From assembly GCA_963643175.1 (NCBI GenBank), contig CAVIJF010000001.1:62001-126000 (forward strand): a DNA stretch of 64,000 nt. Direction: 5' to 3'. The position numbers and the translations under genes are program-made. Positions 52,840 to 62,384 of this stretch are shown piece after piece (the first letter of the stretch is position 1; every line of letters starts with the position of its first letter). The notes under the pieces are model-generated. The model was not told the DNA's origin. It ran no database searches and was given only the letters and a program-made list of their open reading frames with translations. This DNA comes from CAMEON01 sp963643175. GTDB taxonomy: Bacteria; Bacillota; Clostridia; Oscillospirales; CAG-272.

Positions 52840-53559
52840 ATGAACGTGTACGAAATCAAGCCGATATCCGGCGTACTGAACGGGAACAGCTACGTCGGCA
52901 GGGGCATTGTCATCGGGAAAACCCCGGACGGGACGCACGCCGTCACCGCCTACTTTATCATGGGACGCAGCGCGAACAGCCGCAACCGCGTTTTTGTCCT
53001 GCACGACGGGGATCTGTTCACCGAGCCGTTTGACTCCGCCCGCGTGGAGGATCCGAGCCTCATCATTTACGCCGCCCTGCGGCAGTTCGGCAACCGTCTC
53101 ATTGTCACCAACGGCGACCAGACCGACACGGTGCGGGACGGGCTTGCCGCCGGGAAATCCTTCTCCGAGGCGCTGACCTCCCGATCTTTTGAGCCGGACA
53201 GACCCAACTTCACCCCGCGGATCAGCGGCATGGTCACGTTTGCATACGGGGACTGCACCTATGAGATGAGCATTCTCAAAAGCGCCGACCCGGAGGGAAC
53301 GGCGACCAGCCGGTATACCTTTGCTTATCCCGCTCTGCCGGGCGTGGGACATTTCCTCCACACCTACGTGTGTGACGGGAATCCGCTGCCCACCTTCCAG
53401 GGTGAGCCGGAGTGCGTCGCCATCCCGGACGACATCGACACGCTGACCGCAGATATCTGGAACAGTCTGGATACGGACAACCGTATCTCGCTCTACGTCC
53501 GCTATACGGATATAGCATCCGGCGAAAAGCAGGAACGCCTCATCAATCAGAACGCCTGA
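52840..53559 (+). CDS. purO: IMP cyclohydrolase of the archaeal PurO type
   Basis: 239 residues matching PurO, the archaeal enzyme closing FAICAR to IMP, found in some Clostridia in place of the N-terminal domain of PurH. Recognisable: YVGRGIVIGKTPDGTHAV, YFIMGRSANSRNR, VEDPSLIIYAALR (substrate pocket), ITNGDQTDTV-like VTNGDQTDTV and EPDRPNFTPRISG. Length is slightly above the archaeal ~200. GAGGATAAGAG precedes ATG 52840. The gene after it supplies the AICAR transformylase step, so the two replace bifunctional PurH. Confidence 0.88.
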   Translation: MNVYEIKPISGVLNGNSYVGRGIVIGKTPDGTHAVTAYFIMGRSANSRNRVFVLHDGDLFTEPFDSARVEDPSLIIYAALRQFGNRLIVTNGDQTDTVRDGLAAGKSFSEALTSRSFEPDRPNFTPRISGMVTFAYGDCTYEMSILKSADPEGTATSRYTFAYPALPGVGHFLHTYVCDGNPLPTFQGEPECVAIPDDIDTLTADIWNSLDTDNRISLYVRYTDIASGEKQERLINQNA

Positions 53560-53586
53560 CGGCGCACACACGGAAAGGAATACGGT

Positions 53587-54771
53587 ATGAAAGAACTGGA
53601 ACTGAAATACGGCTGTAATCCCAATCAGAAGCCTGCCCGTATCTATATGGAAGACGGCTCTGAGCTGCCTGTCCGGGTGCTATGCGGGCGCCCGGGGTAC
53701 ATCAACTTTCTGGATGCCTTCAACGCATGGCAGCTGGTGCGGGAACTGAAGGCGGCGCTGGGTCTGCCCGCCGTCACCTCCTTCAAGCACGTCAGCCCCA
53801 CGTCGGCTGCGGTCGGAATCCCGCTGTCGGACAGGCTCAAGCGTGCCTGCTTCGTGGAGGACATCCCGGAGCTGGATGCCTCCCCGCTGGCGTGTGCCTA
53901 CGCCCGCGCACGCGGAACCGACCGGATGTGTTCCTTCGGGGACTGGGTTGCCCTGTCCGACGTCTGCGACGTCACCACGGCAAAGTTGCTGAAGCGGGAG
54001 GTGTCGGACGGCATCATCGCGCCCGGCTATGAGCCGGAAGCTTTGGAGATACTCCGGAGCAAACGGAAGGGCGCGTACAACATTGTGGAAATCGATCCCG
54101 GTTACGAACCGGCGCCGATTGAGCGCAAGCAGGTGTTCGGCGTGACCTTTGAACAGGGGCGGAACAACTTTGTCATCAACAGGGAACTGCTCTCCGACCG
54201 CGTGACCGTCAACCGCAACCTGCCGCCCGAGGCGGTGCGCGACCTGGTTGTGGCGCTCATCACGCTCAAGTATACGCAGTCCAATTCGGTCTGCTATGCC
54301 GTGGACGGACAGGCAATCGGCGTTGGCGCCGGTCAGCAGTCCCGCATACACTGCACGCGGTTAGCGGGCGACAAGGCGGACACGTGGTTCCTGCGCCAGC
54401 ACGACAAGGTGCTGAATCTGCCGTTCCTGCCCACGCTGGGCAGACCGGAGCGCGACAATGTGATTGACGGCTACATCAATCGCAACGAGGAGGATGTCTG
54501 CGCCGACGGGAACTGGCAGAAGTACTTCACCTGCCGCCCCGAACCGTTCACCGATGCCGAACAGCGGGCGTATCTGGACGGCATTTCCGGCGTGTCGTTA
54601 GGGTCTGACGCCTTCTTCCCGTTTGCGGACAATATCGAGCGGGCATCCCAGAGCGGCGTGTCCTATGTCGCCGAGCCGGGCGGATCCATCCGGGATGATC
54701 TGGTCATTGCCGGAGCGGATGCGCACGGCATGGTTATGGCGTTCACGCATATGCGGCTGTTCCACCATTGA
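53587..54771 (+). CDS. Stand-alone AICAR transformylase (PurH C-terminal domain type)
   Basis: 394 residues equivalent to the transformylase half of PurH without the IMP cyclohydrolase domain. It formylates AICAR (ZMP) with 10-formyl-THF. Landmarks: LKYGCNPNQKPARIY at the start, FLDAFNAWQLVREL, TSFKHVSPTSAAVG (PurH has KHxNPxGxA, here SPTSA), NFVINRELLSD, GVGAGQQSRIHCTRLAGDKA and AYLDGISGVSLGSDAFFPF. The Lys-His dyad of the KH motif is kept. It consumes the ligand (ZMP) that the operon riboswitch senses. Confidence 0.92.
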   Translation: MKELELKYGCNPNQKPARIYMEDGSELPVRVLCGRPGYINFLDAFNAWQLVRELKAALGLPAVTSFKHVSPTSAAVGIPLSDRLKRACFVEDIPELDASPLACAYARARGTDRMCSFGDWVALSDVCDVTTAKLLKREVSDGIIAPGYEPEALEILRSKRKGAYNIVEIDPGYEPAPIERKQVFGVTFEQGRNNFVINRELLSDRVTVNRNLPPEAVRDLVVALITLKYTQSNSVCYAVDGQAIGVGAGQQSRIHCTRLAGDKADTWFLRQHDKVLNLPFLPTLGRPERDNVIDGYINRNEEDVCADGNWQKYFTCRPEPFTDAEQRAYLDGISGVSLGSDAFFPFADNIERASQSGVSYVAEPGGSIRDDLVIAGADAHGMVMAFTHMRLFHH

Positions 54772-54788
54772 GACGGGAGGAAGCGGAA

Positions 54789-56078
54789 GTGAAAACGGAT
54801 ATCATGGTAGTCGGGGGCGGCGGACGTGAGCACGCCGTCATCAAGGCTTTGCGTAAAAGTCCGGAGGTCGGGAAGATTTACGCGCTGCCCGGCAACGGCG
54901 GTATCGCCGCCGATGCGGAATGCGTCCCGGTCAGGGCAACCGACATCCCGGCGCTGGTGGAGTTTGCCGTGAGTCACAAAGTGGGGTATGCGGTGGTAAC
55001 ACCGGACGATCCGCTGGTTCTGGGCGCGGTGGATGCGCTGGAGGCGGTCGGTGTCCCCTGCTTCGGACCGCGTGCCAACGCTGCCATTATTGAAGGCTCC
55101 AAGGCATTTTCCAAAAATCTGATGAAGAAGTACGGCATCCCGACCGCTGCCTACGAAGTTTTCACCGACCGGGAAGCGGCGCTTGCCTATTTGGAGACGG
55201 TTTCTTTCCCTACCGTTATCAAGGCGGACGGTCTGGCACTGGGCAAGGGCGTTATCATTGCGGAAACGCTGTCCGAGGCGCAGGCAGCAGTCAATGCCAT
55301 GATGCTGGAGGGGGCGTTCGGTAAGAGCGGCGAGCGGGTGGTCATTGAGCAGTTCCTGACGGGACCGGAGGTATCGGTGCTGTCCTTTACGGACGGAAAG
55401 ACCGTCGTGCCGATGGTATCCTCCATGGATCACAAGCGTGCACTGGACGGCGACCGGGGACTCAATACCGGCGGCATGGGCACCGTTGCGCCCAATCCGT
55501 ACTATACCCGGCAGATTGCCGACATCTGCATGGAGACCATTTTCAAGCCGACGATTGCCGCCATGAATGCGGAGGGGCGCACCTTCAAGGGGTGCCTGTA
55601 CTTCGGATTGATGCTGACGCCGGACGGACCGCGTGTAATCGAGTACAACTGCCGCTTCGGCGACCCGGAAACGCAAGTTGTTCTCCCTCTGCTGAAAAGC
55701 GATCTCTTTACGGTCATGCGGGCTGTCACGGAGGAGCGCCTGTCCGGGGTGGAGGTGCGCTTTGCGGAGAAGAGCGCCGCCTGCGTCATCATGGCGTCGG
55801 ACGGCTACCCGGCACAGTACGAAAAGGGCTATCCCATCACAATTCCGGAGGATATTCTGCCGTATGTTTACTCTGCCGGAACGGCTCTGCGGGACGGACA
55901 GCTCGTGACATCGGGTGGGCGCGTGCTGGGTGTGGGCGCCGTGTCGGATACACTTCCGGACGCACTGCGGCAGGCATACGGACGGGTAGAAAAGATTCAT
56001 TTTGAAAACGCATATTACCGACATGACATCGGCAGGCGTGCCTGCGCACACAGTGTGCCTGCCGGGGAAGGGAAGTAA
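54789..56078 (+). CDS. purD: Phosphoribosylamine-glycine ligase PurD
   Basis: 429 residues from GTG 54789, with GGAGG eight bases upstream. An earlier TTG at 54768 is in frame but overlaps the previous stop and lacks that spacing. ATP-grasp enzyme making GAR. Motifs: MVVGGGGREHAVIKAL, GPRANAAIIEGSKAFSKNLM, IKADGLALGKGV, GPEVSVLSFTDGKT and RFGDPETQVVLPLL. Normal length; the end carries a short non-conserved His/Gly-rich tail. Confidence 0.96.
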   Translation: MKTDIMVVGGGGREHAVIKALRKSPEVGKIYALPGNGGIAADAECVPVRATDIPALVEFAVSHKVGYAVVTPDDPLVLGAVDALEAVGVPCFGPRANAAIIEGSKAFSKNLMKKYGIPTAAYEVFTDREAALAYLETVSFPTVIKADGLALGKGVIIAETLSEAQAAVNAMMLEGAFGKSGERVVIEQFLTGPEVSVLSFTDGKTVVPMVSSMDHKRALDGDRGLNTGGMGTVAPNPYYTRQIADICMETIFKPTIAAMNAEGRTFKGCLYFGLMLTPDGPRVIEYNCRFGDPETQVVLPLLKSDLFTVMRAVTEERLSGVEVRFAEKSAACVIMASDGYPAQYEKGYPITIPEDILPYVYSAGTALRDGQLVTSGGRVLGVGAVSDTLPDALRQAYGRVEKIHFENAYYRHDIGRRACAHSVPAGEGK

Positions 56079-56081
56079 CGC

Positions 56082-59000
56082 ATGGTATACAGAGTATTCG
56101 TGGAGAAGCGACCGGGGCTGGCTGAGGAGGCGGAAAGCCTCTGCGGAGAGCTGCAGAATTTCCTGGGGCTGACCGGTCTGTCCGGCGTCCGTATGCTCAA
56201 CCGCTACGACGCGGAGGGACTGACGGCGGACGTCTTTGAGCGGGCTGTCCGGACGGTTTTCTCGGAGCCGCAGTTGGACATTACCTACGCGGAACTGCCG
56301 ACCGGGGGCGACGCCTGCTTTGCGGTGGAATACCTGCCGGGGCAGTTTGACCAGCGGGCGGATTCCGCGGCGCAGTGCATCCAGCTTATGGCGGGCGGTG
56401 AACGCCCCGTTATCCGCTCCGCGCGCGTCTATATTCTGTTGGGCAGTCTGACGGCGGAGGACGTTGCCGCCGTGAAGCGGTTCGTCATCAATCCCGTGGA
56501 GGCACGCGAGGCGGCGCAGGACAAGCCCGACACGCTTGCCATGCGCTGTGCCCTGCCCACCGATGTGGAAAATCTGACCGGCTTCCGCGACATGGAGGAT
56601 GACACGCTGAATGCGTTCATTGCGGAACGCGGACTTGCGATGGATCTGGACGATATCCGGTTCTGCCGCGACTACTTCCGCACGGAACGGCGCGACCCGA
56701 CCGTGACCGAGATTCGCATGATTGATACCTACTGGTCGGATCACTGCCGGCACACCACCTTCCTGACGACGATTGACGGGGTGAAGTTTGAGGATCCCGC
56801 TCTGGCGACGGCGTGGGACGCCTACGAGGAGACGCGCCGCAGGCTGGGACGCACCAAGCCCCGCAACCTGATGGATATTGCCACGCTGGCAGGCAAGTAT
56901 CTGCGTGCCGCAGGCAAGCTGCAGAAGCTGGACGAATCCGAGGAAATCAACGCCTGCACTGTGAAAATCACCGTCAGTCATGACGGGCACGACGAGGACT
57001 GGCTGCTTCTGTTCAAGAATGAAACGCATAACCACCCGACGGAGATTGAACCGTTCGGCGGTGCGGCGACCTGTATCGGCGGTGCCATCCGCGACCCGCT
57101 GTCCGGGCGCTCCTATGTGTACGCCGCCATGCGCGTGACCGGTGCGGCTGACCCCACCCGCCCCGTATCCGAAACGATTCCCGGAAAGCTGCCCCAGCGC
57201 CGCATCGTGCAGACGGCGGCGTCAGGCTATTCCTCTTACGGCAACCAGATAGGGCTTGCCACCGGCATGGTGGACGAGCTGTACCATCCCGGCTATGCCG
57301 CCAAGCGCATGGAAATCGGGGCAGTCATTGCCGCGGCGCCGGCAGAGAATGTGCGCCGTGCCTGCCCGGAAACCGGCGACGCGGTTATTCTGCTGGGCGG
57401 GCGCACCGGACGGGACGGCATCGGCGGTGCGACAGGCTCCTCCAAAGCGCATACCGCCCATTCGGTGGAAACCTGCGGCGCCGAGGTACAGAAGGGCAAC
57501 GCGCCGGAGGAGCGCAAACTCCAGCGCCTGTTCCGCAACGGCGAGGCGTGCCGCCTCATCAAGCGCTGTAACGACTTCGGCGCGGGCGGTGTGTCGGTCG
57601 CCATCGGGGAGCTGGCAGACGGGCTGGACATCAATCTGGACGCGGTGCCCCGCAAGTACGACGGGTTGGACGGCACCGAGCTTGCCATCAGCGAATCGCA
57701 GGAGCGCATGGCGGTCGTGGTGGATTCGCAGGATGTTGCCCGGTTTCTGGAGCTGGCGGCATCCGAGAATCTGGAGGCGACTGTGGTCGCGCACGTGACC
57801 GGAACGCCCCGCCTTGTCATGCACTGGAACGGGCACCGGGTGGTCGATCTCTCCCGCGAATTTCTGAATTCCAACGGCGCCGAAAAGCATATTTCCATCG
57901 CGCCCGCCGCGCCGGAAGCGTATGAGCCGTCTATCCCGACGAGCTTTGCGGACGGCTGCCGGGCGCTGGTCAGCGACCTGAACGTCTGTTCCCGCCGCGG
58001 TCTGTCCGAGCGCTTTGATTCCACCATCGGTGCCGGAACCGTGCTGATGCCATTCGGCGGCAGGGAGCAGAAAACGCCCATTCAGGCAATGGTGCAGAAG
58101 GTTTCCGTGGAGCACGGGGATACAGACACCTGCAGCTTCATGTCGTGGGGCTACAACCCGTACCTGTCCGAAAAAAGCCCCTTCCACGGCGCTTATCTTG
58201 CGGTTGTGGAGAGCGTTTCCAAGCTGATTGCAACCGGCGCCGCCTTTGAGGACGTGTACCTGACCTTCCAGGAGTATTTTGAAAAGCCGGGACACGACCC
58301 GCACCGGTGGGGACAGCCGCTTGCGGCTCTGCTGGGTGCGTTCCGCGCTCAGATGGAGCTGGGAATCGCTGCCATCGGCGGAAAGGACTCCATGAGCGGC
58401 AGTTTCGAGGCGCTGGATGTCCCGCCGACGCTGGTTTCCTTTGCCGTCACGACCGGTCGGGTGTCCGACGTTGTGACCAATGACATGAAGGCGGCAGGGC
58501 ACCGGCTGGTCAGACTCAGCCCGGCGGTCGGGCAGGACGGTCTGCCGGAAACCGCCTCCCTGCTGTCCGTCTGGAACACCGCCACAGAGCTGATGCGTGC
58601 CGGCAAGGTATACGCCGCCTATACGCCGACCTTCGGCGGCATTGCCGAGGCGGTGTACAAGATGTGCATCGGCAACCGGCTGAGCTTTTCCTTTGCGGAC
58701 AGCCTGTCGCTGTCCGATCTGTTCGGCTTTGCCGCCGGGACACTGCTTCTGGAGGTCGATGCCGGGACGGAGGTTCCGGGAGCGTGCACGGTCGGAACCG
58801 TCACGGACAGCGGCAGCATGGTCTGGTGTGGTGAGACGGTCAGCTTTGCGGATCTGGATGCCCTGTATGAGGGGCGTCTGGAAAGCGTATTCCCCATGCA
58901 GGCAGGCGAAACCGCCCCTGCCCCGGAGACTGTATCTGCCCCCGGCAGAGCGCCGGCGGCGCCCGCCGTCGCGTGTGCACAGCCGCGCGTGCTGATTCCC

Positions 59001-59783
59001 GTATTTCCGGGTACGAACTGTGAGTATGACTCTGCCCGCGCCGTGCAGGCGGCGGGTGCCGTGGCGGACATCTTTGTTATCAACAATCTGACTGCCGGGG
59101 GCATCGCGCGGAGCGTTGAAACCTTTGCGGACAAGCTGAAGCATTCCCACATTGTGTTTATTCCCGGCGGGTTCTCTGGCGGAGACGAACCGGACGGCTC
59201 GGGCAAGTTCATCATGGCATTCCTGCGCAACGCCGCCATCCGGGAGGGTGTCAGCGACCTGCTGGACAACCGGAACGGTCTGATGTGCGGTATCTGCAAC
59301 GGTTTCCAGGCCCTGATCAAGCTGGGGCTGGTTCCCTTCGGGCGTATTCTGGACACCGATTTGACCTGCCCGACGCTGACCTTCAACCGTATCGCGCGGC
59401 ACCAGTCCAAGTTGGTGCGCATCCGGGTCGCGTCCAATACCTCGCCGTGGCTGGCAGAAACGCAGGTCGGATCCCTGTACACGGTTCCGGTATCGCACGG
59501 AGAGGGACGGTTCCTCGCAAGCGACGAAATGCTGCATACACTGCTTGCAAACGGGCAGATTGCCACGCAGTATGTGGATGCGGACGGGCGTGCGACCATG
59601 GATATTCAGTACAACCCGAACGGCTCCGCATGGGCGATTGAGGGTATCACCTCCCCGGACGGGCGCGTTATCGGCAAGATGGGACATACCGAACGGGTAG
59701 GCAAAGGGCTTTACCGCAACGTCCCCGGTGAAACGGACATGAAGATGTTTGTTTCCGCCGTCCGGTATCTGAAGAAGAACTGA
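56082..59783 (+). CDS. purL: Phosphoribosylformylglycinamidine synthase, fused PurL-PurQ
   Basis: 1233 residues: large single-chain enzyme as in Gram-negatives and some Clostridia, turning FGAR into FGAM with glutamine as ammonia source. PurS-like N-part (1-~150), linker, two AIRS-like halves (TYWSDHCRHTTF, FKNETHNHPTEIEPFGGAAT, GGRTGRDGIGGATGSS, MGWGYNPYL-like MSWGYNPYLSEK), then a glutamine amidotransferase from about 965 with GTNCEYD, GGFSGGDE, Cys1072 in GICNGFQ and VSHGEGRF. Separate purS, purL, purQ genes are not needed. Three-base gap after purD. Confidence 0.96.
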   Translation: MVYRVFVEKRPGLAEEAESLCGELQNFLGLTGLSGVRMLNRYDAEGLTADVFERAVRTVFSEPQLDITYAELPTGGDACFAVEYLPGQFDQRADSAAQCIQLMAGGERPVIRSARVYILLGSLTAEDVAAVKRFVINPVEAREAAQDKPDTLAMRCALPTDVENLTGFRDMEDDTLNAFIAERGLAMDLDDIRFCRDYFRTERRDPTVTEIRMIDTYWSDHCRHTTFLTTIDGVKFEDPALATAWDAYEETRRRLGRTKPRNLMDIATLAGKYLRAAGKLQKLDESEEINACTVKITVSHDGHDEDWLLLFKNETHNHPTEIEPFGGAATCIGGAIRDPLSGRSYVYAAMRVTGAADPTRPVSETIPGKLPQRRIVQTAASGYSSYGNQIGLATGMVDELYHPGYAAKRMEIGAVIAAAPAENVRRACPETGDAVILLGGRTGRDGIGGATGSSKAHTAHSVETCGAEVQKGNAPEERKLQRLFRNGEACRLIKRCNDFGAGGVSVAIGELADGLDINLDAVPRKYDGLDGTELAISESQERMAVVVDSQDVARFLELAASENLEATVVAHVTGTPRLVMHWNGHRVVDLSREFLNSNGAEKHISIAPAAPEAYEPSIPTSFADGCRALVSDLNVCSRRGLSERFDSTIGAGTVLMPFGGREQKTPIQAMVQKVSVEHGDTDTCSFMSWGYNPYLSEKSPFHGAYLAVVESVSKLIATGAAFEDVYLTFQEYFEKPGHDPHRWGQPLAALLGAFRAQMELGIAAIGGKDSMSGSFEALDVPPTLVSFAVTTGRVSDVVTNDMKAAGHRLVRLSPAVGQDGLPETASLLSVWNTATELMRAGKVYAAYTPTFGGIAEAVYKMCIGNRLSFSFADSLSLSDLFGFAAGTLLLEVDAGTEVPGACTVGTVTDSGSMVWCGETVSFADLDALYEGRLESVFPMQAGETAPAPETVSAPGRAPAAPAVACAQPRVLIPVFPGTNCEYDSARAVQAAGAVADIFVINNLTAGGIARSVETFADKLKHSHIVFIPGGFSGGDEPDGSGKFIMAFLRNAAIREGVSDLLDNRNGLMCGICNGFQALIKLGLVPFGRILDTDLTCPTLTFNRIARHQSKLVRIRVASNTSPWLAETQVGSLYTVPVSHGEGRFLASDEMLHTLLANGQIATQYVDADGRATMDIQYNPNGSAWAIEGITSPDGRVIGKMGHTERVGKGLYRNVPGETDMKMFVSAVRYLKKN

Positions 59784-59819
59784 ATCCCATGAGGTTGTGC
59801 AGAAGAAGGAGAACGCAGT

Positions 59820-61493
59820 ATGACATACAGGACGGATATTGAAATTGCGCAGGCAACACCCATGCGCCCCATCACGGAGATAGCCCAAAAGGCGGGCATC
59901 GCGGGGGAGTATCTGGAATCGTACGGCAGGTACAAGGCAAAGGTTGATCCGCGGCTTCTGAAGGAATCGACCCGCCCGGACGGCAAGCTGATTCTTGTTA
60001 CCGCCATTACCCCCACGCCCGCCGGGGAAGGGAAGACCACTACGACCATCGGGCTGGCGGACGGGCTGCGCCATATCGGCAAGAACGCCGTGGTGGCTCT
60101 GCGTGAGCCGTCCCTGGGACCTGTTTTCGGCATAAAGGGCGGCGCTGCGGGCGGTGGCTACGCGCAGGTGGTTCCCATGGAGGACATTAACCTGCACTTT
60201 ACCGGTGATTTTCATGCCATCGGCGCGGCGAATAACCTGTTAGCCGCCATGCTGGACAATCACATTTATCAGGGAAACGCGCTGCGGATTGACCCCCGCC
60301 GCATTACGTGGCGGCGGTGCGTGGACATGAATGACCGCCAGCTCCGCTTTGTTACGGACGGGCTGGGCGGCAGAGTCAACGGCGTGCCGCGCGAGGACGG
60401 ATTCGACATCACGGTCGCATCCGAAATTATGGCGGTGTTCTGCCTGTCCTCCTCTGTCACCGACCTGAAGGAGCGACTGTCCCGCATTGTGGTGGGCTAC
60501 ACCCACGATGAACAGCCGGTAACGGCGGGTCAGCTCGGTGCGGTCGGTGCCATGGCGGCACTGCTCAAGGACGCGATCAAGCCGAATCTGGTGCAGACAT
60601 TGGAGGGAACCCCTGCGTTTGTTCACGGCGGACCGTTTGCCAACATTGCCCACGGCTGCAATTCTGTCATGGCGACCCGTATGGCGATGAAGCTCGGCGA
60701 CTATGCCGTTACGGAGGCAGGGTTCGGCGCAGACCTTGGCGCCGAGAAGTTTCTGGATATCAAATGCCGCATGGCGGGTCTGCATCCGTCTGCCGTGGTT
60801 ATGGTTGCAACCGTCCGGGCACTCAAGATGCACGGCGGACTTGCCAAAACAGAGCTGGGCAGTGAGAATCTCGGCGCACTGGAGGCGGGACTGCCCAATC
60901 TGCTTCGGCACGTGACCAATATTGTCAATGTCTATAAGCTCCCCTGCGTGGTGGCGGTCAACCGCTTTCCGACTGACACCGACGCGGAAATCAGTCTGGT
61001 GATTGAGAAATGCCGGGCTCTGGGAGTCAACATGGTGCTGTCCACCGTCTGGGCGGACGGCGGAGCCGGCGGCGCTGCACTGGCGGAGGAGGTCGTGCGG
61101 CTTTGCGAACAGCCCAACGGTTTTTCTTTCAGCTATCCGCTGGACAGCAGCATAGAGGACAAGATAACGGCTGTTGTGCGCCGGATATACGGCGGGGACA
61201 GCGTAACCTTTACCCCTGCGGCGACAAAAGAGATAGCACGTCTGACCACGCTGGGGTACGGCGGACTGCCGGTCTGTATGGCAAAAACGCAGTACAGCTT
61301 TTCGGACGATCCAACGAAGTTCGGAGCACCGGACGGTTTCACGGTTACGGTACGGAATGTGAAGGTGTCTGCTGGCGCGGGCTTTATCGTGGCACTGACC
61401 GGCGACATCATGACCATGCCGGGCTTGCCCAAGTCGCCTGCGGCACTGCGCATCGACGTGGACGAGAACGGCCGCATCAGCGGACTGTTCTGA
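59820..61493 (+). CDS. fhs: Formate-tetrahydrofolate ligase
   Basis: 557 residues. Makes 10-formyl-THF from formate, THF and ATP. Motifs: ITPTPAGEGKTTTTIGLADGL (P-loop, in part), LREPSLGPVFGIKGGAAGGGY, NLHFTGDFHAIGAANNLL, HGGPFANIAHGCNS and AGAGFIV...GDIMTMPGLPKSPAA. All family landmarks seen. Last gene of the purine operon, followed by a strong terminator. Supplies the cofactor for the purN and AICAR transformylase steps in the same operon. Confidence 0.97.
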   Translation: MTYRTDIEIAQATPMRPITEIAQKAGIAGEYLESYGRYKAKVDPRLLKESTRPDGKLILVTAITPTPAGEGKTTTTIGLADGLRHIGKNAVVALREPSLGPVFGIKGGAAGGGYAQVVPMEDINLHFTGDFHAIGAANNLLAAMLDNHIYQGNALRIDPRRITWRRCVDMNDRQLRFVTDGLGGRVNGVPREDGFDITVASEIMAVFCLSSSVTDLKERLSRIVVGYTHDEQPVTAGQLGAVGAMAALLKDAIKPNLVQTLEGTPAFVHGGPFANIAHGCNSVMATRMAMKLGDYAVTEAGFGADLGAEKFLDIKCRMAGLHPSAVVMVATVRALKMHGGLAKTELGSENLGALEAGLPNLLRHVTNIVNVYKLPCVVAVNRFPTDTDAEISLVIEKCRALGVNMVLSTVWADGGAGGAALAEEVVRLCEQPNGFSFSYPLDSSIEDKITAVVRRIYGGDSVTFTPAATKEIARLTTLGYGGLPVCMAKTQYSFSDDPTKFGAPDGFTVTVRNVKVSAGAGFIVALTGDIMTMPGLPKSPAALRIDVDENGRISGLF

Positions 61494-61512
61494 TGGAAAT
61501 ACCCGGAACACA

Positions 61513-61560
61513 CACCAGCCCGGCAGGACATTCGTCCTGCCGGGCTGGTGTAATTCTTTT
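61513..61560 (+). terminator. Strong terminator of the purine operon
   Basis: 17-bp perfect stem (61513-61529 with 61534-61550, loop ATTC), core CCAGCCCGGCAGGAC, followed by TAATTCTTTT. It probably ends both this operon and, from the other side, the minus-strand gene ending at 61578. Confidence 0.92.
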
Positions 61561-61577
61561 ATTAAGGGAACGCCAGT

Positions 61578-62381
61578 TCAGTCGGCTTCCGCACTTTCCC
61601 ACGCCGTCAGCACCTCCCGGTCCTGCTTGGTCAACTCATACGGCGTTTTCTCGGCGGCGTAATCGTAGATGATCAGCGCGCTGTACGGCTCCACCCCGCC
61701 GTCCTCTTCCAGATAACGGACGTCACCCTTGTAGTAGATGTCCACGTACACGGCAAGCACCGGGGTATCGGTGACGGTCATGTCCACACCGTCGAACACA
61801 AGGTAGCGGTAATTGTACAGCCCCTTTTTCGCGGCAGAAACGCTGGTCGGCTGATAGCGGACAAACTTCACCGAGGCGGGGTCATTGCCGGCGTTGTCCG
61901 AGGTATCGTCCGGCGTCAGATCGTAGGCGACGTACAGCGTGATGTCGTATAGATCATCGTCCCTGTCCGGCATCTCGTCCAGAGAATAGTCCTCCTTCAG
62001 GTGACGGATGGTCGAGTTATTGTAGCGGAACAGCACCTGCACCTGATTTGCCTCCTCAATGAAGCGTACACGCTGTGCTGAGAAGTAGCCGCGCCGCCCT
62101 TTTTCGTAGGTAATGTTGGGCAGCTGCTCGTTGTAGTAGACCGTCAGTACCCTGTCCTCCGCAAGGGCGGCGCTGTATGCCTCCGCAATCGGCTGATTGG
62201 GCTGCAATCCTTTCATCGCTTTGGGATCGCCCGATGTGAATATGCGCCAGAACAGGATGCCCACCGTTCCGCAGACCAGAATCAGGGTTATGATGCGTCC
62301 GACCCACCACAGCGTGCCGTGCCGCTCCTCCAGCCCGTCATACTCCTCGTAGGTCATCTTTTTTCCGAATCCGAAACCCAT
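61578..62381 (-). CDS. Single-pass membrane protein, unknown function
   Basis: 267 residues. A short cytoplasmic start (MGFGFGKKMTYEEYDGLEERHG), one membrane helix (about 25-46), then a beta-rich extracytoplasmic domain (VLTVYYNEQ, VQVLFRYNNSTIRHL, YRYLVFDGVDM). GAGGAGGAG precedes ATG 62381. It starts three bases after the ruvX stop, so the two are cotranscribed. No family recognised. Confidence 0.75.
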   Translation of the reverse strand: MGFGFGKKMTYEEYDGLEERHGTLWWVGRIITLILVCGTVGILFWRIFTSGDPKAMKGLQPNQPIAEAYSAALAEDRVLTVYYNEQLPNITYEKGRRGYFSAQRVRFIEEANQVQVLFRYNNSTIRHLKEDYSLDEMPDRDDDLYDITLYVAYDLTPDDTSDNAGNDPASVKFVRYQPTSVSAAKKGLYNYRYLVFDGVDMTVTDTPVLAVYVDIYYKGDVRYLEEDGGVEPYSALIIYDYAAEKTPYELTKQDREVLTAWESAEAD

Positions 62382-62384
62382 GGC

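Noticed and set aside
57222..60215. A 997-codon open frame on the minus strand
   Set aside because: It lies wholly antisense to purL and fhs, has no Shine-Dalgarno and reads as Arg/Gly/His-rich low-order sequence. High GC leaves antisense frames open by chance.
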